A stretch of 64,000 bases of DNA from Heliocidaris tuberculata (Eukaryota > Echinodermata > Echinoidea > Camarodonta > Echinometridae), in contig CM046850.1 in assembly GCA_025618425.1 (NCBI GenBank), positions 28,738,987 through 28,802,986 of the forward strand, read 5' to 3'. Position numbers and translations under genes: made by a program. Shown piece after piece: positions 10,388-21,901 of the stretch; within the stretch, counting starts at the first letter, position 1, and each line of letters begins with the position of its first letter. The notes beneath the pieces were generated by a model. The model had not been told where the DNA came from. It did no database searches and worked only from the letters and a program-made list of their open reading frames with translations.

Positions 10388-13300
10388 TTAATTCTGTGCA
10401 GAGCAGAACTGATCCATGGCTAATGTGAATAGATCCATGATTTGCAAGCCTTCATCTGCTCCGTCACATAGACGCTTGTCGATGACAGCGAGACGTTCAG
10501 CGATGGCAGATTTCTGTTTATCGGTCAGCTCTCCTCTGTCCACAATGATGTCAAAGATCTGTTACAAGATATTTAAAGAAGTTTATTGATTTAAAAAGGA
10601 AGGTTGAGTTCTGGGAACTCAATGAGCTACTACATTCCTATTATGTCAGTTTGGAAGAACATATTAGAAATGTCCCCTGAAAAGGATTGCTCTTCAGATG
10701 CCCTCATATTCAAAATATGATAAGAAATAGCTGAAGTTTTGGGGCCAAAAATTCATTCCGCATGTGTATGCAGTACCATATAATCATTTCTGTGTCCAGT
10801 GCATGTGCTTTTCAGCAAGATTTGGTCAATTTCATATTATTTTGATGATTTCAAAATCTTACAGTATACACCAATTCTCATGTAGACATGATCAACCTTT
10901 CCCAATTGCTGTGAGACAGTTTCTTTCACAACTCAACTCTATCTTTAAGGATTGTTTGAAATTTACTTTAAAATCTCACAATTCAATTACTTGGGAATAT
11001 TCACTATACATAGTGCTCAATGTGCTCGAATATTAGCACAGCTTTAGCTAGGCTACCTACTAGGCTACCAATTTCGGTGCTCAGAGCATTCAACAAGTTC
11101 CTTCCTACCAGGTAGTGTAAAACCAAATTCTTTTGTGAAAATTAACGGCAGCTTTTTCTGCAGGGCTTCGTGATTCGGTTGTGCTGGGGGTTTTTTTCCT
11201 CCAAATTTCAACCTCTCTCGAAATTCAGGAGTTCAGTACCCATTCTCTTGGGTGGAGAGAGGCAAATGTATATTAATGTCTTGCCAGAGGAATACTTACC
11301 TGGTTGACAACCTGGGAAGCTGAGTAGCCATCTTGGAGTAGTTCTTGGACCTTTTCATCAAGCTTTTCATATGATCCACCATAACAGGTCTGAATGAGAT
11401 TGTCTGTAATACTGTCTGGGATTACCTGGATGTAATAAAACAAGTAATCAATATTTTTATCTGGGCCGGGTTTAATAAAACTTGTTATCAATAATGATGC
11501 CCCATTTCTATGACAAAATTTGCTTTCAGCCAATCAGATTCAAGGATTTCAGTAGCTTATAACAATTACATGTATTGTAACTTGTTATTGATAACAAGTT
11601 TTATGAAACAGGGTCCTGAAAATACTCTCTTAACCCTTTCAGGACAGGAATTATCTAAGGACTAAATTGATCACATTTTGTTCTTCAAATTGGCAACAAT
11701 AATATTTTTATTTTAGTGCTACATGGTTCTAATAAGGTGTAATATCTTTGAAAACAATTTAAATGGTTAGGAATTTGTCGAAAAATTTTAAAAATTGCCA
11801 ATTTTGATGAAAAAACAATGATTTTGAACCTCTCAATGCGTTGCCAATTTAAGGATCTCCAGGTTTATTCTCGTTTTTAAAATTCCTGGCATCAAATGCA
11901 ATATGGTCATGCAATAAAAATGGACATAGTGTGTGTAGAAAATTATGCTCTTTCTCCTCATGCATCTGGTATATTTTTTAGAGCCCTGAATCAAAAGTTA
12001 TTAAGCCAAACCACAAAATGTGGTCAATTGTCTGGAAAGGGTTAAGCCATTGATACAAATTCTAAATGTACACTTTCTTTCAACTGGTCACATTTTGTCA
12101 AAATACTAAGTATTAAGTACAACCCTTTACATTTTATCTTTAACCCCCTCCCCTTTCTACTCCATTAACCCCATCAAGCCATACAAAACATTTAAAGATA
12201 AAGTTGAGTTCTGGTCATGCGATTAAACTGTGAAAGAAACTGTCTCAAAGAAATTGGGAAGGGTTGATCATGTCTGCATAAGAATTGATGTATACTGTGA
12301 AGTTTTTGAATCATCAAAATGATAAGAAATTGACCCAATCTCGCTGAAAAGCAGATGCACTTTACGCAAATATGGGTATATGGGACGGCACACACATGTG
12401 AATGTTCGGCCCAAACACTTCAGCCATTTCTTGTCTATTTCTAATATAGGGGCTTTTGAAGAGCAATCCTCTTCAGGGGATATTTCTACTATGGTGTTCT
12501 TCCAAAGTGACATAAAAGGAATGAGAAAGCTCAGAAATTATTTTCTCTTTTCCCAGAACTCAACCTTTTCTTTAAGGTGCAATGTTTTGCAAAAGCTCTC
12601 TGTTAAATGGGAACAGGGTTACAGCATCATTGTTCACCTACTTCCTATAATCATATTTTGTTAGCCAACATATTTGCAATATTACAAAGATATCTTAACA
12701 AAACAAACTTTTCAAATAAAACATGAACTTCAATTACAATCCAGAGATATAATGAATGGAAAGTGACAGTGCTTCCACAAAACTATTACTCTTAAAGTGT
12801 ATCAATCACCTGAAAAAATAATTTGTGTACAGCTAGAAAGCATAAAATCAACCTCAAAGAACTTTGTCTGGTATTCTATACGTCAACAGTTAATAAGTAT
12901 GAAGGAAATAAAGGATAACATGAAAATGCTCTTACGGAACCGAACTCAGAGTTTGGTTCTGCACGAGCATTTACCTTGGCGAGCGCGTACGGGTGCGTCG
13001 AGTAGTCTATTCACGAGTCAGGTTTACGCTTTTAGAGAGTGTAATTAAAATTGCAATATCTCTTTATAGAATTAACATTTGAAGCCCATATTTTGAATAC
13101 AGTATAACGACATGCAACCTCTAACATACGGAGATAAAATTATTTTTGGTGATTGGTACCCTTTAATTTTCCAAAGGATGCACAGTAAATTCTGATATTA
13201 TTGGGGAGGGGGGGAATGCCCCTGCCCTCCCTCCTGCCAAGGATTGCGCCCCTGTTACTCACCCCTGCTATCTCATAGATATCTTCTACTAAGATACCGT

Positions 13301-16300
13301 CTTCTCGTTGAAGACGATGAACACTCTGAAGGAATGTGATGGACTTCCTCATATCTCCCTCAGATAACTTCAAAATGGCCTCCAGTGACTGGGAGATAAA
13401 ATGGAGATAGATAACAATCATTGAGTTTAATGCTCTTTCTGACAGATTCTATTTTGAAGCAACAACCTCCTTATCAATATAGCACATGGAGAATGCAGAT
13501 TATGAATATTCCATAGATAACACCATGCTTATTCTAAAGATTTACATCCAGTCATAACTTTCTTTTTCATAATTTTTTTTTCTTTGATATTATTTATCAT
13601 TTTCATACAATTTTTTTTCAATATAATCATTGTGTACATAAGACACAATCCCTACTCCCCTAAAAAAAAAGCATAATAATTAAATACTAAAATAAAATAA
13701 TGAAATATTAGAAACAATAAGATATAAACCAAAGGGGAAGAAGAATGCAAATGCAGAAAAAAGACAAAGAGCTGAATGGAAGAAATAGATATTGTAAAAG
13801 GAGATTACCTCTTCACTGCATTTGATGTTTTCAGCTTCACATATCTCTCTCAGCTTCTTGCCCTGGATGGGTTTACTCAGAGGTTTGAAGCGAAACTTGG
13901 AGCAACGTGATGTCAGAGGTTCAATAATCCTGTTACAAATTAAAAGGAATTAGTAGTATTTACAGTTCAGGTTTCAAAATATATATTGCTCTGTTTTGTG
14001 TCAGATAAATGATAAAATGGTGTATTAAGAACTAATTATTATGACACACTAAATGGTACTCATTTCCCTTGAAACTACCACTATCATTTGTATTCAGTAA
14101 CAGATTTTCAAACATGTTGAATATCTAGTGGTCAAACCTGTATACAAAGATTCCTCAATGGAGACAAAAAGTCTTTACAGGTAGATAACTTTATGTACAG
14201 GTAACTTTAGTACAGGTTACAAGGACAAATACTGTTCAATGAAAACCCAAAGAAATGCAGTCTTTATAAGAAGGTGGTTGTTTTGTAGATTACATATCAT
14301 TTTTCGAAGGTTCATAATTCTGAAGGTTTGTTACTCTATTTATTTATTTCCGAAAATGAAATAGGGTTCATAATTCTAAAAATGAAAAAGGGTTCATATT
14401 TCCGAGGGTTTGTAATTCCGAAAAGTCATGTAGGACTCTACTGCATTTTTCGGAATTACGAACCTTTGGAATTATAAACCCTTTTTTTTTTCGGAATTAC
14501 GAACCTTATTTCATTTTCATAAATACGAACCTTCAGAATAACGAACCTTTGGAGTAATGCATCAAATGTTTGGTATTACGAACTCTATTTCATTTTCGGA
14601 GTTATGAACCCCCTGCTATGTGAAATTTGTGTTTCGGAATTACGAACCTTCGGAAAAACGAGTACCCCCCACTTGTTTAATATATAGGTGGTAACTAAAG
14701 CAGGTTTCACTTTACCATCAAGATTCAATAGAAAGCTTTTTGCCTCTATACTATGTATAGCTGATGACGACTTGGCTGAAAGAAAGGGCCAGTATTCAGT
14801 TCACTACTTAAGAATGAAATATGAGTAGTTTACTTAGTTTTCGGCTGAGATAAAATACTTAAGCAATTTTGGTATTCAACTGAATCATTTGGCTAAGTAT
14901 TTTACCCTAAGTCTAAAACAGCTCCCCAGCAGACTTAAACCAATTACTTGATTGGCAGGTATGTGGCTTTCATACATACGCAGAGCAGTATAAGCATATC
15001 ATAAGGGTACGTCTACTGTGACACATCTATTGCGCATGTTTTTGGACAGGATATCTGACGTCACAATGGATATCAGTACGTATTTTGCTCTAAAGTCGGC
15101 TTGTTAAAGTAAAGTGCTTAAATTTGATCTGAATACGAGACAAGCCAGTTTACTTAGCCAATCCAAATGCTAAGTAAAATGCTAACTTAATGCGCATTTT
15201 GATTTGAATACCGCCCCAGATGCATACCTGCTAATATAGTTACAGATGAGGCAGAACTTTGTGTTTTTGGATTGTTTCTCCATTGTTCTTCTCAGGGCAG
15301 CCTGAAACGAAATTGAACAAAAAAGAGCAAAATTTGTCACAGCTTGTCACAACTGTTGTTTTTTAATCTAAAAATACCTTCAGAAAGCAGATCCCAAATG
15401 AACTGTCTAAAAAAAAAAAAATTCCTGTCAGATTTCTTTAATTATATTTTGTAAATAGCAAAATACTCTTATTATTCTTAGCTATTGTAAGTGGAGTATA
15501 ATATAAATAATTTAGATACCTGTTCACAATCTATCAAATCTACCTTATGGTTGACAATGTTGTTATACATTGTAAGTCCTGTCAAATCCTTACATAGTCT
15601 TGTTCAAGAAAACAGCTTTTGGAGAGATCACACTGTATTTTCTTATTATTGCCACCCTTGCCATTACTATACACAAGATTATGGAAAGATATCAGATGAG
15701 AATCGTATACCTGAGCATCATTTGTCATTGAATCAGCCTCATCCAGAATGATGATCTTGAAAGGAGGGCATGGTGTCCCACTAACAAGAAAGAAAACAAG
15801 ATAAGACAAATGAACAAACAAAGAAATGAATGCTTGGAAATATTCTAAGAAATAATGAACAATGGAGTTGTGCAAAACAGTGTTGGGGTCTCGAGATCGA
15901 TCTTGATCTCGAGATTAACATCAGTAACCTCGATCTTGTTCTTGATCTCGAAGGTGTTGGTCTTGATCTTGATCTTGATCTCGGAGCTTCTGTTCTCGGA
16001 ACTTTCGCTCGAGATCACTCGAGATCACTCGAGATCAACATTGTTATTACGTAAATTATCAAACGAAAAAGCTTTTAAAATCATTCACCAATCGACGAAA
16101 ACACAACTCAGTGTTGGGTACCTCGAGATCGATCTTGATCTCCAGACCAGTCTCGAAATCGGCATCAGTAACCTCGATCTTGATCTTGATCTTGATCTCA
16201 GATGTTCTGATCTCGATCTTGAGCTGCGGATCTTGATCTTGATCTGGATCTCGGGCTGTCTGATCTTAATCTTGATCTCAGACCCTCTGGTCTTGGACCC

Positions 16301-17945
16301 AACAATGGTGTAAAATATTAGAATGTTAACATCAAAGATATTTAACCACTGACTTGTATTTCAACATTCCAAGAAAGTTTTCAAACTTACTCTGGTCTAA
16401 GTCCACCAGCAGCAGTCTGAGCAAACTTCTTCACCTTGTCTCGGACGACCTGGATTCCTCTTTCATCAGAAGCATTCAGTTCCAGAACACGGTTCCTATA
16501 CATGTCAGCACTGATCAAACAAGATAGCAAAATATGTCTGCATCACTGCACTGCTTTAATATTTCTTGTATTCTAATCCTTGACATTGTATCAGCAAAAT
16601 ACTGTTTTCTTTTTGTCACTTCCTTTCTATTAGTATTCCTCCATGTGTTTCATTGTCTGTTTGGCTGTCTGCCTCTCTCTCTCTCTGTCACACAATCTTT
16701 GTCTCTTTTTTTCATTCTCTACCTCTACTAAATAGTCACAATATTGAGCAAGCATTTGCACATAATGCATATCACATCACAAAATGATGATTGTTGTACA
16801 AACTGTATCACAGCATCAGACCTATGCTCACTGGTTAGTTAGTAATTTACTCATTCACTGTGATACTCTTTGCTCTATCATTCAGCAGTTGATACTCTGT
16901 TGGTCACTCACCCAAACAGCTCTCTTGCTGCAGCTAGAATTGTGGATGTTTTGCCAGTACCCGGGGGTCCATAGAACAGCATGTTTGGAAGCTAGAGAAT
17001 ATCAACAAATAAAATTGCATTACTTGTAGTTTCGCTAAAATAACGCTGCAGAAACATATATCTATAATCATTATTACAGAAAAGGTTTGCATGTGTCTAT
17101 ACTAATGTATATTTTAATTTAAATTTTAATTTAAATTTAATTTAGTTTGATTCAAGTTAATAACAGTTATATGTGATAATACAAACTGAAAGAAACTAAC
17201 ATTGAAGGAGACATGTTCACAGCTCGTAACTCATATCAATAGTCTTAGGATAAGGAATGGCTACAAAATGCCCTTATTCCAAAAAATGAATTTAGGATCA
17301 GGATGGTCAAATACCTGACAAGACTATTGAGATAACTTACATCAGCTCCTTGTAATGATTTCTTCAGAACAGCGACAACCTCGTCTTGATAAGCTACCTC
17401 ATCAACTGTCTTGGGTCGGCTGAAATATAGAAAGAAAAAGCAAACAGTTATGACCTTCAGATGCATAAACAGGACAAAACGACTTTCCTCTGGCTTACTT
17501 ATTGATGTACAGATATCAGGAGCATGGTGCAAATATATTAGAGACATTCTTCAATTTCTTTCTTTCCAATGAAGCTTTATCGTTTTAGCAAGGAACTCTC
17601 CTGAAAAGAATTTTAGACAATCTAAAATAATATCAAATTTCAAATTATATATTCAAAGTTTTTATTGAAAAGATACTTGTAATACAACTCCCATTTTCTT
17701 ATGGATATGGCAGTTAAAAATTTAGGCAAAGTTTTACTAATCATATCATTTCTGAACCATGAAATTTGAATTTCCTATAACCCTAACCTGTAAACAACAA
17801 TACAAATTTATTAATTCAACATTACAGAAACTAAAGTGTCTCACTATTTTTCAACCCAAGGAACTTGTCTTTGTTTGGTGGATCCTCCTGTTGAACTTGA
17901 TGCAGCCTTGGATTTAAGACTACCTCCTTTGAGAAAAGCATCCAT
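10388..17945 (-). CDS. RFC4: Replication factor C subunit 4 (clamp loader ATPase), complete
   Basis: RFC4 is one of the small AAA+ subunits that load PCNA onto primed DNA in the nucleus. Ten coding exons join in phase: 17945..17845, 17419..17341, 16991..16912, 16510..16391, 15780..15711, 15301..15228, 13929..13809, 13388..13263, 11425..11300, 10558..10388. The product is 355 aa (human RFC4 is 363). The start MDAFLKGGS matches the family N-terminus. Visible motifs: VPWVEKYRPK (residues 28-37), Walker A GPPGTGKT (68-75), Walker B LDEAD (139-143), sensor-1 asparagine in CLICNY (167-172), arginine finger SRC (182-184), and sensor-2-like GDMRK (226-230). The C-terminal collar domain ends MDQFCSAQN. 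All introns are GT..AG. The presence of both Walker motifs and SRC indicates an active subunit. The family N-terminal FLKG and PWVEKYRP favour RFC4 over RFC2 or RFC5. Confidence 0.95.
10591..10948. mobile_element. TTAA-flanked non-autonomous element, family 1
   Basis: Ends read TTAA followed by a GGTTGAGTTCTGG-type inverted repeat and its complement before TTAA at 10945. The interior corresponds to the copy at 12192 (opposite strand) and the partial copy near 54185. Confidence 0.6.
11463..11616. mobile_element. Hairpin element A (GGG..TTNCATAAAA head family)
   Basis: Ends are GGGCCGGGTTTAATAAAAC and the complement of GGACCCTGTTTCATAAAAC. Stem words AACTTGTTATCAATAA are complementary between arms. 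The loop region contains CAGCCAATCAG. It lies in RFC4 intron 9. Confidence 0.65.
11630..12045. mobile_element. piggyBac-like MITE, 416 bp, TTAA target
   Basis: TTAA then CCCTTTCAGGACA at the left; TGTCTGGAAAGGG then TTAA at the right. A TTAA target with CCC..GGG termini is the piggyBac signature. There is no transposase ORF. A second copy of the same 416-bp length lies at 59752. Confidence 0.75.
12192..12575. mobile_element. TTAA-flanked non-autonomous element, family 1, opposite orientation
   Basis: It begins TTAAAGATAAAGTTGAG and ends CTCAACCTTTTCTTTAA, with TTAA at both extremities. It matches 10591-10948 in reverse complement. The 67-94 aa ORFs within it are repeat translation. Confidence 0.65.
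12792..13166. mobile_element. TTAA-flanked element, family 2
   Basis: Ends TTAAAGTGTATCAATCAC and GTGATTGGTACCCTTTAA form inverted repeats including the TTAA. The interior holds an unusual CpG-rich motif GCGCGTACGGGTGCGT, also found in the copies at 49293 and 54710. Confidence 0.7.
14300..14670. repeat. Foldback made of short alternating TTCGGAATTACGAACC units
   Basis: RFC4 intron 6 holds about ten variants of CGGAATTACGAACCTT, first in one orientation and after about 14440 in the other, so the two halves can pair. Ends resemble GTTTTGTAGATTACA and its degenerate complement. No coding potential. Confidence 0.55.
14787..15216. mobile_element. MITE with GGGC..GTATTCA ends
   Basis: Left GGGCCAGTATTCAG and the complement of the right GGGGCGGTATTCAAAT are inverted. 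The arms share TTTACTTAG-type words. It lies in RFC4 intron 6 and ends 12 bp before the donor side of the exon at 15228. Confidence 0.5.
15881..16310. repeat. GATCTT/GATCTC satellite, two blocks of period about 231 bp
   Basis: Two blocks begin with TGTTGGGGTCTCGAGATCG (15881) and the related TGTTGGGTACCTCGAGATCG (16112). Each consists largely of the hexamers GATCTT and GATCTC. By hand I count about 26 GATC tetramers in 430 bp. It lies in RFC4 intron 4. The Leu-Asp repeat ORFs across it are translations of the hexamer. Confidence 0.8.
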
Positions 17946-18513
17946 TTCTAGAAGAGAGAAAAAAGTGATTTATCAATACCAAAGGTGGTAGCATCTTTCC
18001 AGAGCTATCATCATCACAATCAAGTTGAATTAAATTTAAATCAAATTTAACCTCCTCTCACACAATCTGGACCATTTCTTCTTCTTCTTCTTCTTGAATT
18101 GGGTTTAATGGCACTGTCATTCAGTTTTTAATATTTATGCCACCATTTAAAAAAAATTAGTCTATCATAAATGAATTGAAAAGAAAAAAAATGGGGAAAA
18201 AAGCAATGGCACATCTCGCTGTGCTGAAATTTGAGTGAAAGTAAACAACTGAACAAGGACTAAAGTTAGACTCTAGATCTAGATTTCTACAGAAACAAAC
18301 TTAACCATATTTTTCAATAACGATACTAAATACGGCAAAAAATTCTAAGATTCGTTTTGGGTGTCGTATTTTTTGTCCTTTGGTGAATTCAGTCTCTCAA
18401 ATGGGAAAGAATCTCCCAATTATCCAATTGATTATGGGAAATGGCAGCACCTCGCCCTTGGCCCTCAGCTCCGACTCTGTCTCAGCCTGACTCTGAGACT
18501 GAGTGATTCCTGT

Positions 18514-18651
18514 GGGGCATTTCATAAAACCGTCATAACTACAAGTTCGCCGACATCCCATTGAAATGCATGTATTAAAACTAACGCGCGTTTCAATGGG
18601 ATGTCGGCAAACTTGTAGTTGTACTTATGACGGTTTGATGAAACGATGCCC
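18514..18651. mobile_element. Hairpin element F (head family)
   Basis: GGGGCATTTCATAAAACCG at the left is complementary to the right end CGGTTTGATGAAACGATGCC. Long arms include ACTACAAGTT and CATCCCATTGAAA. It lies in RFC4 intron 1 (untranslated part). Confidence 0.65.
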
Positions 18652-18877
18652 AGATTCATTGTCTGAAAAATGAATGATCAGTGTCATGTCACAGTGACAG
18701 TGTGATCATGCCATGCCATGGTGACTGCGATTGTGTCTTTGAAATTGATCTAAGTTAAAGAAACCTTTTGATTAACAATGATCAATAGAATCTATCCTTG
18801 GAATTAGAAACATTGATCGGCATAATCGGCGATCAATACAGCTTGCTGACCTCCCCCCCCCCCCCCCCTCGGTCATA

Positions 18878-19240
18878 CAAATCAAATCAAATCAAATCAA
18901 ATCAATTTATTGAATTAAAATCCACAATTATCACCAACAACACAAATACAGAGGAAGATTCAAAATAGGTTACAAATGATCAAAACAAATCTTCAAATTT
19001 CAATCAGTGAAAAATAATTAAAGCAAAACAAAAACAAGTCAAAAGCAACAAATGAAGAGGAAAGTACAACATGTACAACGTTTAATGTTATAATCAAGAA
19101 AATGCAATATACATGTGGGCCTCCTGCCAGACTCTTCATATACTTTTACAGATAATTTACCTATTTTGAGCATGTATTTTTTTTTCACTCTGTCACTGTT
19201 CATTCTGCCACTGTAAATACACGACAAACGTGGAAATGAA
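18878..19240 (-). repeat. Possible LINE 3' fragment with (AAATC)n tail
   Basis: Read on the minus strand, an AT-rich segment ends in AATAAATTGATTTG repeats, a common ending of invertebrate non-LTR elements. No reverse-transcriptase motif is visible, so the class is uncertain. Confidence 0.3.
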
Positions 19241-19373
19241 TGAATGGGACTGCTTTGAATTTAATCATGCTAATGCCGTGGTTGATGCTGGGAAACGCTT
19301 TCAGAAGAAAGACACATAGATTTAACACCTTATCGGAAATGCAAAATCTATTTTAGGCTTCACTCGAACTCAC

Positions 19374-19442
19374 CTGATATACCAAGCTTCCAATGGACTT
19401 GTAAATGAGTATTTTATCAATGTCAAATTTTTCCCGGGAAAA
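19374..19442 (-). promoter_or_regulatory. Inferred RFC4 untranslated first exon with E2F-like palindrome and CCAAT
   Basis: The RFC4 start exon is preceded by an acceptor (CTTCTAG) only 2 nt before the ATG, so an untranslated exon must lie upstream. A consensus donor, ATCAG then GTGAGT, ends at base 19374 on the minus strand. Just upstream of it are a palindromic TTTCCCGGGAAA (19429-19440, E2F-like) and a CCAAT read on the plus strand at 19390. E2F control is known for replication genes. The exact transcription start is unknown. Confidence 0.45.
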
Positions 19443-19718
19443 TGATCAAAATAAAATGAAATTGTTTGCTGCCCTCTATACGGAGATCGATGCACTGGGC
19501 TAGCTCGCGATCGCTCATCGAGCGCGAGCGAGAGCTCTTGATGTCCTCTCGGTTGATCTCTTTTCTTTTTCTGTGTTTTCTTCCCCTTTCCCTTTTTATT
19601 GATGTACTAGTATATTATACTTTGTTGACACGGACAAGTTACAACGCTTTCTCAAAATCGTTATATCTAAGTTGGCGGATCCCAGCTACAGCTCCCATAC
19701 ATCTCAACCCCAACCCCA

Positions 19719-20386
19719 CAGTGGCGTATCTACGGGGGGGGGGGGGGCAGAGGGGGCACGCGCGCCCCGGGCGGCACTTGAAGGGGGGCGCAAAAAACGA
19801 AAAAGAGAGAAAAAAAAAGGAGGAGAAATAAAAGACAAAATGTGTAACAAATTGTGTTTTATAGCTTTTAAAGCTCGGTCGCTTTGCTCCCTCGCATAAT
19901 CAAATTTTGCGCCCCCTGATGGGAAATAAGTGCATAAAAAGCACTTTCAAAGTGTAGAACATTCAAAAGAAATCATAAATTTGCCTTGCAATTGCCTTAC
20001 TTAATTCATCAAATATATTTCTTCAGGGTTTTCATTCATTTTTGCGCCCCCAAAATAGGAATGTTCAAAATTTCATGAAAAATCTATTGCTAGGTCACTG
20101 TATTCCCTTGGAGTATTTTTTTTTTTTTTTTGTAAGGGTAAAATAATAAGAAATTTCAATTTGAGGGGTGAAAAGAAAAAAAAAATCTGCCGCTCGATCG
20201 CGTTGCTCCCTCGCTTATACAATAACTCATAAAATTTGGGCTAACAATCCCGGGTTATGCGCATCAAAACTCATTTTCACTTAGTGCCATCATTCCTAGA
20301 TTAAAAACGCTCATTAATCTGAGTTTGGGCAGGGGAGTGCAGATTTGAAGTTGCCCTGGGTGCCAAAATACCTAGATACGCCACTG
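19719..20386. mobile_element. hAT-like non-autonomous element
   Basis: CAGTGGCGTATCTA at 19719 and TAGATACGCCACTG ending 20386 are perfect 14-bp inverted ends. CAGNGGCG ends are typical of hAT elements. The expected 8-bp target duplication is not clear because the flanks are C-rich. The inside has poly(G), GA-rich and CGCCCC segments and no transposase. Confidence 0.65.
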
Positions 20387-21009
20387 CCCCCCCCCCTTGC
20401 AGATAGTCTGGCATGATGGCCTACAAAACGTGCCCCGCAATGGCCCCGCAAATGCCCCCCCCCCCCTCCCACTTCCTGGTGGCAGTTTTACGACCAAAAA
20501 CGTAATTATGTTTTCTTTTATATATCCTTTTCTTTGGGGGATTATCATAGGCCTCTCCCCCGGACGAGGGAATCCTGTATCCACCAGACCACCACCATTT
20601 CTTCCGACTTGGCAGTCGAGGTGTTCACCTTCATTATATCTATCATTCAAATATTTTCAAATTAGCAGAAATAACAATAAACGCTGGGCCTGTATATAAT
20701 AAAAACTACTTGCTGACTTGTTTCACTTGCTCACTTTTTACGTGCCACAATTCCCTCTTGTGAAGAAGAAGATTTAAAAGGAATGACGCGAACAAAGGAT
20801 GCATAAGTTCCCAAATCCAGTCTGGCTGTCTCAATTTTTGTCTTTAATCTGCTCCTTCTCCTCCCCATTATTCTACTTTCCCGATTATTATTTTATTTTC
20901 TGTCATTTGTCTATTTTCTCTATCTTCTTTTTAAACATATATATCTTTCACGTGGCTCTATTCTCTCTTTATATACGAATGCAATCTCGTCTTTTGATGT
21001 ACTGTACAG

Positions 21010-21160
21010 AGGTTGTTCAAAGGGGATCTGCTCGCTATTCATAAGGACCGCTATTTATAAAAGACCGCTATTCATTTAGTCACGCGTTATGGATAGCGGT
21101 CCTAATGAATAGCGGTCATTATGACTAGCGGTCCTTATGACTAGCGAGGTTACCCCGTTC
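21010..21160. repeat. Foldback with repeated GACCGCTAT words
   Basis: Motifs GACCGCTAT and ATAGCGGTC alternate over 130 bp, with CTCGCTATTCATAAGGACC at one end mirrored by GGTCCTTATGACTAGCGAG at the other. Confidence 0.6.
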
Positions 21161-21221
21161 AGAGGCAAGATGATGTTGTTCGTGTTTGTAATACATGTAC
21201 ATATCATGTTATTCCATGTTA

Positions 21222-21460
21222 TTCCAAAATCCCGAAAACAGGCTGGCTTCAAGTCCTTTCAGTCACTTGCTCCACAACTTTGGAACAGACTCCCCGCATC
21301 TCTCCGTAATAGCACATCACTTGACATCTTCAAGAAACATCTAAAAACTTACTTATACAATTCTTAATTTACTTGAATAGACTTTAGGTGACAGCGCCTT
21401 GTATCCTTTGGAAAAGGCGCTATATAAATCCAATTATTATTATTATTATTATTATCATTC
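21222..21460 (+). pseudogene. 5'-truncated LINE, reverse-transcriptase C-terminus and tail
   Basis: The frame ends with LAPQLWNRLPASLR followed by FKKHLKTYLYNS and a stop at 21367. This is the usual C-terminal tail of CR1/L2-type LINE reverse transcriptases. A GCGCTATATAAATCC stem and (ATT)n tail follow. Only the last part of the element is present. Confidence 0.75.
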
Positions 21461-21901
21461 AAGTTTTTCCATTGCACCATAAAATCTTGTCAGCATGCCT
21501 CCAATGCAAATAGAAACAGGGGCTGCGGAGCGTTTTTGAAAGTGGGGGAGGGGGCTGATCTCATTTCACTCATTAATGACAATTTTCAAACTTTTTTTCC
21601 GATATTTTTCTTTACGTGTCTACTCAAAAAAGTGGGGAGGGGGGGGGGGCTGCAGCCCCCCACCCCCAGCTCCGCGGCCCATGAGAAAATCAATTTTTGG
21701 TAGACATGAAGACATGAGTCACATACCCATATGATTATTTTGTTCGTTTGTTTTTTGTTTTCTTTTTTTATTTTGAAAAAATTGTCGTTTGTTTATGGCA
21801 CACACACACTGTTGATTAACTATCAAGTGAGACTATAATTCGCTAAATTAACTCCAATTTCTAAATGTGAAAAATAAAGTGACTGAAAGATAAATCATAT
21901 G

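Noticed and set aside
15830..16313. Leu-Asp repeat ORFs (74 and 152 aa)
   Set aside because: They translate the GATCTT/GATCTC satellite in RFC4 intron 4 and have no non-repeat content.
18361..18564. 67-aa ORF upstream of RFC4
   Set aside because: No splice fit to the RFC4 frame, and its end lies in hairpin element F.
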